From Tetrahymena thermophila SB210 (taxonomy: Eukaryota > Ciliophora > Oligohymenophorea > Hymenostomatida > Tetrahymenidae), in NCBI RefSeq assembly GCF_000189635.1, contig NW_002476438.1, forward strand, positions 372,001 to 436,000: a stretch of 64,000 nucleotides of DNA, read 5' to 3'. How positions within the stretch are numbered: position 1 is the first letter of the stretch; each line of letters starts with the position of its first letter. The position numbers and the translations under genes were made by a program. The notes under the pieces were generated by a model. It did no database searches. It saw only the letters and a program-made list of their open reading frames with translations, and was not told the DNA's origin. This document shows, one piece after another, positions 37,017 to 49,249 of the stretch.

Positions 37017-37259
37017 ACAAATTGATAGATAGATAGATAAGAGGGGTTTCAAGCTATGATACAATTTATTTGTGATTGTTATTATTATCATAATGATGAT
37101 AGTTTGTAATTTAATATTTTTAAAAAATACATTAATTAAATTATAGATAATTAATTAGGGATTCTTTAATTAATAATTTAAGAAATCTTAAGACTATATT
37201 TTTTATATATTAGCTGAACATAGAATCATACATATAATTTAATTATACATACTTATAAA
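36421..37259. other. Intergenic DNA upstream of a Gln/Asn-rich gene
   Basis: AT-rich spacer that should contain the promoter of the gene starting at 37,260; it also holds a GATA microsatellite. No other feature is recognised. Confidence 0.45.
36924..37040. repeat. GATA/TATC tetranucleotide microsatellite
   Basis: More than twenty consecutive TAGA units, almost perfect, with one interruption (AAACAAATT) near 37,015. The minus strand gives a Tyr-Leu-Ser-Ile repeat ORF, which is an artefact of the repeat. Confidence 0.95.
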
Positions 37260-40200
37260 ATGCAAAATGAATAAATGAAGCAGCCAAAATAGCAGAATTT
37301 ATAGTCTCTGCTTAATTAAAGCTAGTCTAGCTCTTAAGCTAACTAAAGCAGTAAAGGAAGATCAAACAGCATAAAGCAGTAGAATTAGAATATTGATTAA
37401 TTAGAGCACCATCATCATTAAATATCTAGCAATATAAATATGCAATAAAATGGAACTTTTAATTAGCAATAAGTGAATTAGGAATAGATTTTTCAAAGTT
37501 AGAATTATAACAAGAAGATAAATGAACATTCTAATAGTAATATGTCCAACTCGCAAATTTAAATGATGATGGCAAACTATTAAAATAATGTGAATAGTCC
37601 AAATCAATCACTTTCAAATCTATAGTTATAATAATTACTTAATTAGCATCAAAACGCAGGTTCTTCAAAGAATCAGATGATATAGCAGTTACATTAGAAT
37701 TCGCATAACCAGTTATAATAGAATTACTTACAAGGAAGTTAAAAGGAACTCTCTCAAATAAATAGTGGTAATAATAGTATGTCATTTGCGTTTCCTTCAT
37801 CAAACTAGTCTCCAAATAACTCTTCTAACTAGCATCTTAGTTTGATATAATTTAACATCTAATAGAACCTTAAAAACCAAAAAGGGAGAGCCTTTCAAGG
37901 ATAATAGTAGCAATAATACTTTTAAATTTAAAATCAATAATAGTAATAGTTGCAACAGAATACAAATCAATTACTTAACTAGTAGAAAAAGGGAGAAAAA
38001 TTCTCTTAATCTATATCAGCAAACACAACCACAAATGCAGGTAATGGAAATAGTAATCTGATTAATTTAATGAATAAGGGTAAAGCTAGCTTGATTTTGT
38101 AAGATAATTCTCTGCAAGGTGTTTCCTCACCACCCAAATTATTTTCTCCTCAATCTATTTCACAAAGTTAGCAACAATTCTCAAATCACTCTCAAAATAC
38201 TTCTACATAATATTAAAATTTTATAAATAATAATTTCCCTCTTCTGCAGCAATAACAGGAATAATCACAATCATAGTCTTAAAATACACCGCATTTATCT
38301 GCTTCAGCAGCTACTATTATGAATATGATGAGTGGCGCAACTAATAGCGTAATGCCTCCAACAAACAAGTATATTAATGACTTAAACTTGTAAAAGTAAA
38401 TGTAAAATCTTTAAAATCCATTGCTTTCTTAGTAACTGTAAGTGCAGCAAAATAAAGTAAACAGCCAAATAGGCTCTAAAGTATCAAAGACTTAAAGCAT
38501 AACTTTAAATAAAAAGTCTTTTGCAGATAAATCTGGATTGATATAGCCTTCTTATATAAACGGAACTCCAACTTCATCTTCAGGGTTTTAAGGTTCGCAA
38601 GATAAAAGCAATGTCCAGAATTCAAGCAATTTTATATCTCATGTTAATTCTTAGTCTTAAACATTAAACAATTTTAATTTGAGCCAATCAAATAACACTC
38701 AAAGTAAACAAAATCAAGGACACCAACACTACAAATCTAGCACTGCGTCTTCAACTTTAGAAATCTTAAAGAGCAATTAAAACTAAAATTAGCAAAATTT
38801 CAATTAATCTAACGTTATCCAAGCTTAAGTTTAATAACTTGCAAGCAAAATATAAAACACTAGCAAAGCAAAAATATAACAAAATAGTTTTGCAAATAGG
38901 AGCATAAATAGCGAGTTCTAACAGACTTCTCAAAATTAATAAAATGATAAACAATTTCAGCTACCTCAATCTACTTCAATATAAAACTTGATAAACCCAA
39001 TATCTAGCATAGAAAATTATAAAAGTACAATAGAAGCATATAAGCGAATGGTAGAAAATTTAAATAAATAAAACGACTAAAATTCAAATAATTAAGCTCA
39101 ATTAAAGCATTAAGCTAATCACTAACAAAAGCCGTCTATTCCAATTCACTAAAATCATGGATCTGAAAATTAAGAAATACAAACACATTTAAAGAGCAAT
39201 AATCACACAAACAATTTTTAAACTGATTCCTAGACAAACCTAAATGATTTACAAGATGAAAATGTGGAAACTAATCCAAAAATAAACTCCCAACAAGGAC
39301 ATAGATACAGCGAATCTCGTCAAAGCCACCCAAAGAATTATGAAGATATCTCAGTAATAGCAGCTAAGTATACAAATCTTGGATCTGCTTTGAATAACAA
39401 TATAAAGTAATAACCAATAAATGCTAACAATAGTTCTTATTACAACAATCAAGTTATTACCAATAATAATAATAACAATAATACTGCTGCTGCTAGTTCT
39501 CAAATAAATAAAAGTAGTGGAGATATTACAGATATAAAAGTTTCTTCACTAAGATAAATTGATCAAGATGATATCAAATCGAGCAATCCTTCTTAAACAA
39601 ATCTATAAAGTAGCGGAATCCACTCTTACAATAATACAGCTGCAAATATTTATGGGTCATTTAATTAACAGAATCAACAAATTCCAAATAATAGAAACAG
39701 TGAAAACCTGCATTTAAAGCAAAGTTTAGTAGAAACTCCTTCAAGTTCTACCACTTAATCTCATTTAAAATAATCAAAGCTAAGCAACTTGTTAAAATTT
39801 TAATTTAACAATCAAAACGAATTCACTTAAAACTAAGTAAATTTAAATGGTTTATCAATGGGAACTAATTCAGGATCAATCGTAGGGAAAAAGAAAAAAA
39901 GTGATACAATTATTGGAATAAGTCAAATCACAGGCAATACTTCTAACATTAGAAGAACACCTTCTAATTCTATCACATAAAACCCACTGCTATTCGGCAC
40001 ATCATCATAATCTTCCCAACAAAATATATTTAATGTAAATTCTCCTTCTCATCTCTCATAATAAAGCCAATAAAGTTAAAGCAACTAAAACTAAAATGAA
40101 AGTTAGAAAATGTCTTAAACCATACCATAGCATCACCACTCATTCTAGCTAAACCTGAATAAAACAAAATAATTATTCTCAAATGCTTCACCTGCAATAG

Positions 40201-41266
40201 AAAGTGCTAACATTGGAAGCACTTCAAGCTAGAATAACAACCCTTAATAGCTCTAAATAAATTCTGCCAAATTAGATAGCAACAACCAAAAAAATATAAA
40301 TTAAATCTACTCTAATTCTTTTGCAACAGGAACTCTAGAAACAAATCACTTTCGCCCTTCTTCTACCATGTCTGCAAGTAAGCTAAAACACTAAAACATA
40401 ATTACTCCTTCTAAATCTTTTTCTTAAATCTCACCTCTCCCTTTGGATCACTCAAGGGTTTCTACTATGCGATCAAATTATTGGATCCAAAACACTCCTT
40501 AACTATTTGTAAAAGCTTATTTCATGGACACTAAATATTATTCAGAATACATGTAAGACATTCAAAATAAATTACATCTGACAAATAAATTCTTAAAAAA
40601 TAAAGTTATTGATAAATTTTCAAAATATTTTTTAAATAATAAATAGATAATCTCTGAACAACTATGTAGATTTTGTTACAAACATAAAACACCCATATAT
40701 ATTTGATGATAATTTGCAAAAAGATCATAAAAAAGTAAAATTAGTTTTTTATTAAAATGAAATAAATAATCTTTTTTTTAATAAAAAGGCGAAGAGTCAT
40801 AAAGTATCAAGTGTTTTAATAGGTTTCTAAATCCCTTAAGAAAATGATTCAACTAAAAATGTTCGTGGTGTTATTGATAATATAAACAATAAAAATTTTT
40901 CTAAGTGGAAAGAGGTAAAAATTAATTAATTTAAAAAAAATAGATTGAACAAACATTTTCATTTTTTAAAATTAATAGAATATGGACTAAAAACTAGCAT
41001 AATTAACTAAAAATTAAAATTTAAATAATAATCATAACAATAGTACAAATAATTCTGTATAGATGAATAAGCTTCCAAATAAAATTGAATAATAATAATA
41101 ATAATAATAACAAAATTAATAAACAATACCAAATATTAACTAAATGAAGAATTTACTACAATAAAATAATATCAGCAAAATTTAGAAAGGCATTCAATTA
41201 TAATAATAAAATTTAAATTAACAATAATAACTATAATATCAATTAGCTGCTATTCAAGATTAATGA
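37260..41266 (+). CDS. Large Gln/Asn/Ser-rich protein
   Basis: Four exons (37260-40552, 40647-40734, 40789-40914, 40979-41266), total divisible by three, 1264 aa. Exon 1 is 1097 codons without a TGA. The sequence is Asn/Gln/Ser-dominated with Met and Leu scattered, as in prion-like or RNA-granule proteins. Less repetitive pieces are SIENYKSTIEAYKRMVENL, NYEDISVIAAKYTNLGSAL and, near the C-terminus, SRVSTMRSNYWIQNTP followed by QLFVKAYFMDTKYYSEY and DFVTNIKHPYIFDDN. That last region may be a small folded domain; I do not recognise it. The protein ends with Gln runs (LQQQNLNQQQQLQYQL). The splice choice is supported because the three introns each have GTAA donors and bring HPYIFDD and IGFQIPQEN into one frame. 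Function is unknown. Confidence 0.7.
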
Positions 41267-42635
41267 AAATTGGTTTCTTTAAATTTAAGTAAGTGAAATT
41301 TAGTTTGTTTAAAAATAAAACAATTTTGACAATAAGTAAAACTTATAAAACTATCTTTATTAATAATATATTTTGTAAATAGTTTTAACATTTGTAATTT
41401 AAATCATAATAATAATTATCTTCTCCAATAAAATAAATTCTAAATTTTAGATGTAAAGTAAATATAATACATATTTATTCACTTTAAATCGAGTATTTTA
41501 AAATTATTTTTTTTAAAAAGATGTAGGTATTGTATATATTCATTGCTTTTAAAATCATTAAATATGAATATATTCAATGCTTTTAATAGCATTAAATTTT
41601 GAATATATTCAATCATTTTGTTTATGTGTTAAATATTGCTAAATAGCTAAAAATTTAGTGATGTTCAAGTTAAAAATTTTAGATGATTAAAAATGGAATT
41701 GTTTTTATTCTATTTTAGTAATTAAAAATATAATGAAATAATGATTGATATAATTTTCAATCAGAAAAAGGGAGCATTTAGAATGAAAAATATAAGAAAA
41801 AGTCAAAACTATTTAAATTTTAAACAAAATAATATAAAATAATAAAGATAAGATCATATTGACATATCTAAATTTTTTAGACATTCATTTTATATAAATC
41901 AGTCAGTCAATCAGTATTTATTTGTTTCTATTTAGTATAGGTTTTCCCAAATTTTATTTATTTCAATCATGATAGAGAAAGAAATATAAAATAGATAGAT
42001 AGATATATATAACTAGTTAAAATATTTTTTGATTCAAAATATTATTTTGCTCTAACTTGATACCTTTTGTTTATTGTTAGTTTTTATGTTCGCAATTTAT
42101 CGATTCAACTTAGTTTTTGAGTTTTTATTTAAAATCAAAATTTCTAATCTTGTTAATCATTGAAATAATTAAAATGAAAAAATATTTTTATAAAAATGTA
42201 GACTAATTTCTATCTGTTCAATCCGTAATTAATTAATTGCTATTTTTTGTATGTATGAAACAAAACATTAGTTATTTTATTATATAGGCTGGCATTGTAG
42301 AAAGATTCAATCTGTATGTATGTATGAATGCATGATAAATATTTATTTATAGCATCATATAGAGTAAGAAAATATGCTGAATTAATTATTGAAACATTAT
42401 AGAAAAGAAATATCTAATTTATTTACTTATTTATTTATTTATTATTTGATTTTACATTTTAAAAACTCGTCAATCAATCAACCAATTTAGTTAAATATTT
42501 GTTAATATATTAATTTTTTAGTAAATAAAGGATTTTTAAAGCTAACTATAGCATTGGATGGATGGATGATTAGTAAGTAGTAAGGTAATTGAATGAATAA
42601 AAATAAATCTGATCAATTTCTTATTCTTTCATTCC
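41267..42635. other. Intergenic DNA between convergent genes
   Basis: AT-rich spacer with short imperfect repeats: an element like GAATATATTCAATGCTTTTAA occurs twice at about 41,560-41,610, and TATGTATGTATG-type tetranucleotides occur at about 42,250 and 42,316. No gene is recognised. Confidence 0.45.
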
Positions 42636-45600
42636 TCATTATTTGTACACCTAAACATTTTACTGTTATTATTACATGTTTTACTAAGCAAATCCTCCAT
42701 ATTAGTTAGTTTATTATTATAATTAAGATTGCTAAACTTATTGGTAATTATTTAACTGCCTTCCTGATAGAGGTTGATTGACTGTCATTTAATTATTTTA
42801 ATTTACTGCCATTTGGTTGGGATAGTTAATTGCTGGCTAAGAGTAAGTGCCTTGAGGTTTAGGTGGTTACTATGACATTGATTTATTTATAGTTGTAACA
42901 GCAGGAGGAGCTGGTCTTGAATTTGTTGATGCTCTATTTCTAATTAATTATAAGTCGTTTTCAATATATTCGAGTCGTTCTAGAACTTCTCTGAAATCAG
43001 GTCTTTTATTTGGGTCTTACTCCCAGCAGTCTTTCATCAAATCGATAAGCTTTTTAATAATAATTAAATATAAATTAAACTCTCAAAATTATATTTAATT
43101 AAAATCTTACAGAAGGGGGACAGTCTTTTGGTATGAATTCAGGACCGAGACCTGGTCTTTTTCCTTCACATACATTTTTCATAATATCCACAGTACTCAT
43201 CTTCTAATATGGAGTTTTTCTTGATATGAATTCCCAAAGCACAATCTATTTATTGATGAGTGATATTTAAAAATTACAAATATTTTTTAAAATGAATCAA
43301 TTAATTTTACTGCATAAGAATAAACATCTGCCTTTATAGTATATTGCTTGTTATCAAAGACTTCTGGTGCCATCCAGTGCTTTATGAAAAATATTAATTT
43401 AACCTAAAAATAAATAAAATTTTTGATAAATTTACGAAAGTTCCCAACACTTAAGTCATTTCATCTTTTGATTCGGTTCTTGCTAAACCAAAATCAGCTA
43501 TTTTTACATGATAATCAAAAGAATCTTCTTGATAAGGAACATCGAGCAAAAGACTAATTTAATACATTTTTTTTAGAAATGAGAATATTTTTAAATAAAA
43601 TAAAATTTAAACAAGCTAAAATTTATTTTTACTTCAAAGATTTTAGATCTCTGTGGATGATAGGAGGCTCTAATGAATGAAGATAAATCATACCTGTGGC
43701 TATGTCTTTACACATTTTTACTCTATGCAACCAAGGAATTGGGACACTGTGTTTTCTGTGAAGTAAATCAAACATAGTTCCACCATGGCAGAGTTCAGTA
43801 ATAATATAAAAATTATCTTTTTTCTGGGCAACTCCAATCAAAGAAACTAGGTTAATTTAAGGTGATATTTTGACTAGAGTTTCTATTTCTCTCTAAAACT
43901 CTTTCTAATTTCTTTCATTAAGGTTGTTCACTTCCATTTCTTTGATAGCCACTTCTACACTATTAAACACACCAGAGAAGACCTTTCCAGAATGACCTTT
44001 TATTAAAATCAAAAAAAATTAATTTAGAAATAATTCAATTTATTTAACTTAATTCATAAAAACAAAATTTTTAATTGAAAATAAATTTTACTTAATTATT
44101 AAAACAAATTTTTTATGAATTTAAAAGATAAACTTTTTTTTAAAAGAAAGAAATTATTTGATTTTATTACCAGAACCAATTTTTTTGCCAAAGGTTATAC
44201 TGTGAAAATCTACAATAAGCTATTTAGGATCTATGAAATATTTTAAAAAGTAATTTTTAATATTTTGAATGAAAATAAATATCATTTAATATTAATTACC
44301 ATGCTTAACACGATTAATGATAAAGTTTTTCAATTCAATCAAGTTTTCATTATTTGATGAGAAAGTTGAACTGACTGATTGTAAGCTAATTAGTAATAAT
44401 AATAGTTAGTTAAATTATTTTTTAATAAATATTTGTGTTTTGTTCAAAAATATATTTTACACTGGGTCTTTGTTCATTAGATTGCCATTGTTGACTTAGT
44501 TATTAGTTGCATTGATCTATGAGCTCATTTAATTTAGTTGGTTCAAATCATTTCTTTTAATTGATGCTGCATTTGTAAATTCGATGGCTTTATTGTTTTC
44601 TACCATTTCGCTAACATCGAATTCTTCTGCATTATTAGCAAAGGATTAAGAAGTTCTTTGCTAGAATTAGGACTGATTTAATTTTTAGTTTTAACCTAAT
44701 TGACCCTACTGATTGAAAAAGTTGTTAACCTGCTATTTATTCTGAATTTATTGCTACTGGTTCATGCCATAAACACCCTATAATTATTGTTGTTGTTAAT
44801 TATTAAATCCTTAATTGAAAAAATTATAAGTGTTGTTAGCATTTTGATTAGCATTATTGTTTAAATTTTAATTATTTTAATTAACAAAATTGAACTCTTC
44901 GAAATAGTTGTTTGGTGATTTTGAAGGATTACTTGAACCAACTCTGTTCATTTAAAAATTTCCAAAACTGCCTTACTATTATTTTTATTATAGTTAGTTA
45001 TGCATTTGTTAATTAGTACCATTATGAAAAGATTAAGAGTGAGGCTGATGATTAGGTAGGTTATTGAATTACTGCGAGTTTCCCATTGAGCCTCCCTTAT
45101 TTTCTTTTAATTCAAATTTAATCTAAACTCTATTTCCTGTCTTTTATTGGTTGTTTGCGTTTTAGTTTTAAAATGTAAAGTCATATTGATTTTAACCTGT
45201 TTTTTATGCAGAAGATTATTGGCCATTTGGATTTTATTAATAGTTAGGTGGTGTATTGTTGTTATTATTGTTATTGTACTATCCGAAATCAACAAAGTTA
45301 TTTTAGACTGGACTTATTTTTTGGGCAGAGTTATTATTTCTTTGAATATTATTAGGTTGACTAAAAGCCATATTATTGTTATTTTAGCTTGCAGGAATAT
45401 TTGAACTAGTCTTACGATTTTAAGTTATATTTCCAAAATTCCCATTAACATTATTAGTATTATTGATAGGATAAGCATTATTGTTATTCACAAAACCAGA
45501 AGTAGAGTTATCAAAATTATTGAAATTAAAATCATTGAAGTTTTTATTTTAAAAGCTGTTATTTGTTGTATTATTATTCACATTTAATATATTGCTCTAG

Positions 45601-48600
45601 GAGTGTTTCAAGCCAAAGTTCTAAAAATTATTAAAATCATGGAATTCATCTTAAAAGTTATTGCTTACACCTCCTAAGTTATTGCTTAGAGGATTGCTAT
45701 TGATCATATTAGGATTTGAAGCCAGCATATTGTTGTTATTTTGGAAGTTGTTCTAATTTTAATTATTAAGATTATTATTCATATCATTGTAATCTATAAA
45801 ATTCATATTCTTAAATTTATCAATATTAGAAGGCATCTTTTCATAGTTCATCTCTCCTTAAGAATACTGCTATTTATTTAGAGACTAGTGAGTAAATTCC
45901 AACTAAAAATTCTCTTGTTCATCATCTTAATCTAATATGTCATTATAATTTTAATTGTTGTCATTAATTGTTTGAGTATCTTCTAACTCATCACTGTCAC
46001 TATTATTATTTTAAATATTAGGGTTTTCTTCATCAAACTCGTCTTGGTCTTCCATCAAATAGTCTCCTTTATTATTAGAGTTTCTTTTTGAATTTTAATT
46101 GATAATATTATTCTTTTTAGCATTTGGAATAGTAGGAGCTGATGGTCTTACAGGTATGTTCTTCTTATTTGCATCATTGATGTTACCTAGATTTGCTGAT
46201 TAACTAAGTTAGTTTTGTTTCATTTACATAATCTAAGCTGTATCTACTAAGTGGTTTTATATAATTTTTTGCTCTGGATTTTTGTATGTCGGAGTGTAGT
46301 CTGTAATACCTTAACCTTCTTGTTACTCATCCATGTTATAATCATCATTATCTTAATCGCTTAATAAGTTTTTTTCTCCCCTAATTAATTAATTACGCTT
46401 TTTGAATTGTTTTTAGAAATCGTAATTCTTTTCCTTTGTTTCTTAGCTGTTTGAATTACTGTTGCTAGTTGTCTTTTGATCATCTTTTCATTAAAATTAA
46501 TAAATTAAATTTCCAAATTCTTTCAATTTATTATGAAAGCTTAATTTTTTATGAAAAACAAAATAGAGCGTTTAAAGTTAAATTTAATTAATTAATTAAT
46601 TACCTAACTATACTATCAACTTTTAGTTTGTAGGAGGCTTTTTAATGACGTTTTCCATTTCTCTTTTCATCTCTTCAGATTGGTTGTTATTTGTTTATAT
46701 AGTTGCTCCATACGATAAAGGCAATTTTATTCCATAAATACTCTTTTTATAATTTAAAAATTCAAACAAATTGAACTCATTTTGCAGGTCTTGCATACAA
46801 GGAAGGTTGTTTATGTATTCAACCACTTTTGAATCTATATTTGGGATAAAATCTTTTTAAGTTGACTAAGAAAGAGCATTTTAGCACTTTCTGAAGAATT
46901 ATTTAGCTGATTCGAAGTTACGTCCAAAATTTACTTTGAAATCTTTTACTTTAGCAAATAGCTTTCCACGATCAATATTTTTGGAAAGGTAATTTGTGGA
47001 AGTAATGAAAGCGGTAAGTAAATGAGTTTGAGCGCTCAGAAGGCAATACATTTCATCAACTAGCTAAATCATAAGGGAAACTTAAATTTCCATTAATTAA
47101 TTCTAACTTAAAATTTCTTGAGAAAATGCCAGCAGCGAGGCCATATATTTTAGCAAGTCCTCAATAAGCTTATGGGTTAATGGTTTGAAGTTTTTATTCA
47201 TATTATCAAAGAACGGTTTCAATGAAAAGTTGCCTTCAATTAAAGAACAATAAGAAACACATAAGTTCATTTTTTCTTTGAGTCTTTGGGAATACATGTT
47301 AATTAATTTTGTTGTAAATACAGAACGCTTTTTGTCTTTAGAGTCATCACTTGGATCTATATTTTACCAAGTTTCTATAATTTTTTTGAGAACATTAACT
47401 GCTGACACTTTCTTTCCTACACTGCTTAAAGCTTCAGGTGGTCCTTTTTTGATGTAATTATGGAGTAGTATAAGCGATTTAAGAGCTATAATTGTATTTT
47501 AAACATTTTATGGAGTTAAAAACATGTTAAAATGATCGTAGAATTTTTCAATTTTATCAGTCTTCTACCATGCTTTAATAATCAACAGTCTCATATATTT
47601 TTGTTTGGGTCCCTTTTCATTTTCTTCTAGAGCTGCCAAAATCCAACCTTTTGTTCGTTTATTTATAAGCTTAAGTGTAATCATTTTCTTAAATTTGTTA
47701 ATCATGGTAGGCTTGACTTCTTTTTCAGCTGCCTGCTTAAATATGTCTGTATCCAGCAGTCCTGTTTTTGACTGCAAAATTTTTAAATCTGGCCATGCTT
47801 GAAGCACAAACGAAAGTAATTCTGAGCTATTTGCTCGCTAATTAGGATCTCTACACAACATCCTCTAGAGAACAGTATTAACATTAGCTGAATACTTAGG
47901 AAAATCTGGTATATCGACTTATTCATTGAGTACTGATATTTAATTTTGAAAAGGTTTTTTGTTAAAGCAAAGAATATAGAGTATAACACCCACAGCAAAT
48001 ATGTCTACCTTTTCATTGATAGGATAGCCACTTTACAAATGAATTTGCTCAGGTGCTCTATATCCTTCAGTAGTATTTTTCTTAATTTCATTTTGTAAAG
48101 AAGCGAAATCATCGTTTTATATTCTATGAGTAGTGACATACGAAAAGTTAGTGATTTTATAATTATTATCTTCTCCTAAAAGGATATTTTGCATGGTTAA
48201 ATTACGGTGAATTAAAGGGTTTTGCCTCATGTGTAAATACTAAACTCCTTATAAAATATCTCTAATTATACGCATTATTTAGATCTCTTTTAAAGCATAC
48301 GAAGGAAGTCTGATGCAAATAGAATCTAAACTTCCTTTTGGACAATGCTCCATAACAAATATTCCAAATTCTGTATCCTTTAATATCATCCTAAAGGCTG
48401 CTTTAGTATCTACTATATTCGGAAACTAGTCATACTTCCCTTCTCTTTTATTATAAAAAAATTCTTAACTCTAAATTGATTTTCTATTTGAAATTCTTCA
48501 TATAATAAAACTAATTTTTTCCTTAAAATATTCACTTTTATCAAACTTTTACTGCCTTAAAATATATTTATTTTTCTCAATAAACAAACATATTGCAATA

Positions 48601-49249
48601 TTGAACTATTGTTAGCAGAGTAATAAATGCAAACTTTATTTTTGTTATATTCAAATTTGTAAACATTTTAAATGTTTCCCAAAAAATCAATAGGATTTCG
48701 ATGTTTTTTAGTGAATTTTTTTTTGCATTATTCCTTCATAATTTTACTATGATGAAGCTATTGAAGCAAACTAATATTTAATTTGCATTATAATTTTATG
48801 ATATCATCCAAGAAATTTAAAAATGTTGTCGTCTAATATTCTCTAAGTAACAAAAACATTAAATTTATCTTAAAAATGTTGACAATTGTGATGGCTAGCT
48901 TAAAAAGCTTCATGCAACTTTGTTCTACTAAAGTAAGGAAGAAAAACCATAAAATAAAAAAAGTTTTGAAAAAATATTATTTTGTTTAAGGAGCTTACTT
49001 GGTCTGCTTAATAGGAATATTGGGCTTTTCTTCTTTCATTCTATTCCAAGCAAATACTTCCTGCTAAAACAGATTATAATTATTTTCATCGCTAAGATTC
49101 ATCAGCTTGACGACTTAATTTGTATTTTCTTGTACTGTATAATACATAATCTATCCACCTAAATCAGTCTTAATTTCATCTTTTAGAGTCAAATTAATTC
49201 CATAATCTCCATTCTTTACTTATACTCTTCTAAATTTATTTGTTTTCAT
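42636..49249 (-). CDS. NAK pseudokinase-ANTH-Asn/Gln linker-TKL kinase composite
   Basis: Exons 49249-48999, 48444-46604, 46483-44461, 44385-44300, 44230-44171, 43996-43633, 43553-43436, 43379-43311, 43245-43111, 43049-42636 sum to 1786 codons plus stop. Residues 1-300 resemble the NAK family (AAK1/GAK), with TTEGYRAPEQIHLQSGYP and VDIFAVGVILYILCFNKKPF. However, the catalytic loop is IHRNLTMQNIL (HRN) and the DFG site is ITNFSYV, so it is probably catalytically dead. About 330-600 is ANTH-like (KFKKMITLKLINKRTKGW, ALKSLILLHNYIKKGPPEAL). About 700-1375 is Asn/Gln-rich with Phe-containing motifs (FHDFNNFQNF, YFEEFNF). From about 1400 there is a TKL-type kinase with all catalytic residues: VEVAIKEME, PIIHRDLKSLN, IADFGLAR, HWMAPEVF, CWEQDPNKRPDF. 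A Gln-rich tail follows. Joining the halves rests on a 120-nt intron (46484-46603) and the absence of any TGA between them. If that intron is not spliced, these are two genes. Confidence 0.7.

Noticed and set aside
36894..37091. Minus-strand ORF of repeated Tyr-Leu-Ser-Ile
   Set aside because: It is the translation of the GATA microsatellite and has no non-repeat coding content.
42760..42785. AGAGGTTGATTGA, similar to the Tetrahymena chromosome breakage sequence
   Set aside because: It differs from the 15-bp consensus at several bases and lies inside the coding tail of the composite kinase gene (NQPLSGRQ).
45107..45404. ORFs on both strands around 45.1-45.4 kb
   Set aside because: They are out-of-frame shadows of the Asn/Gln-rich linker of the composite kinase gene.
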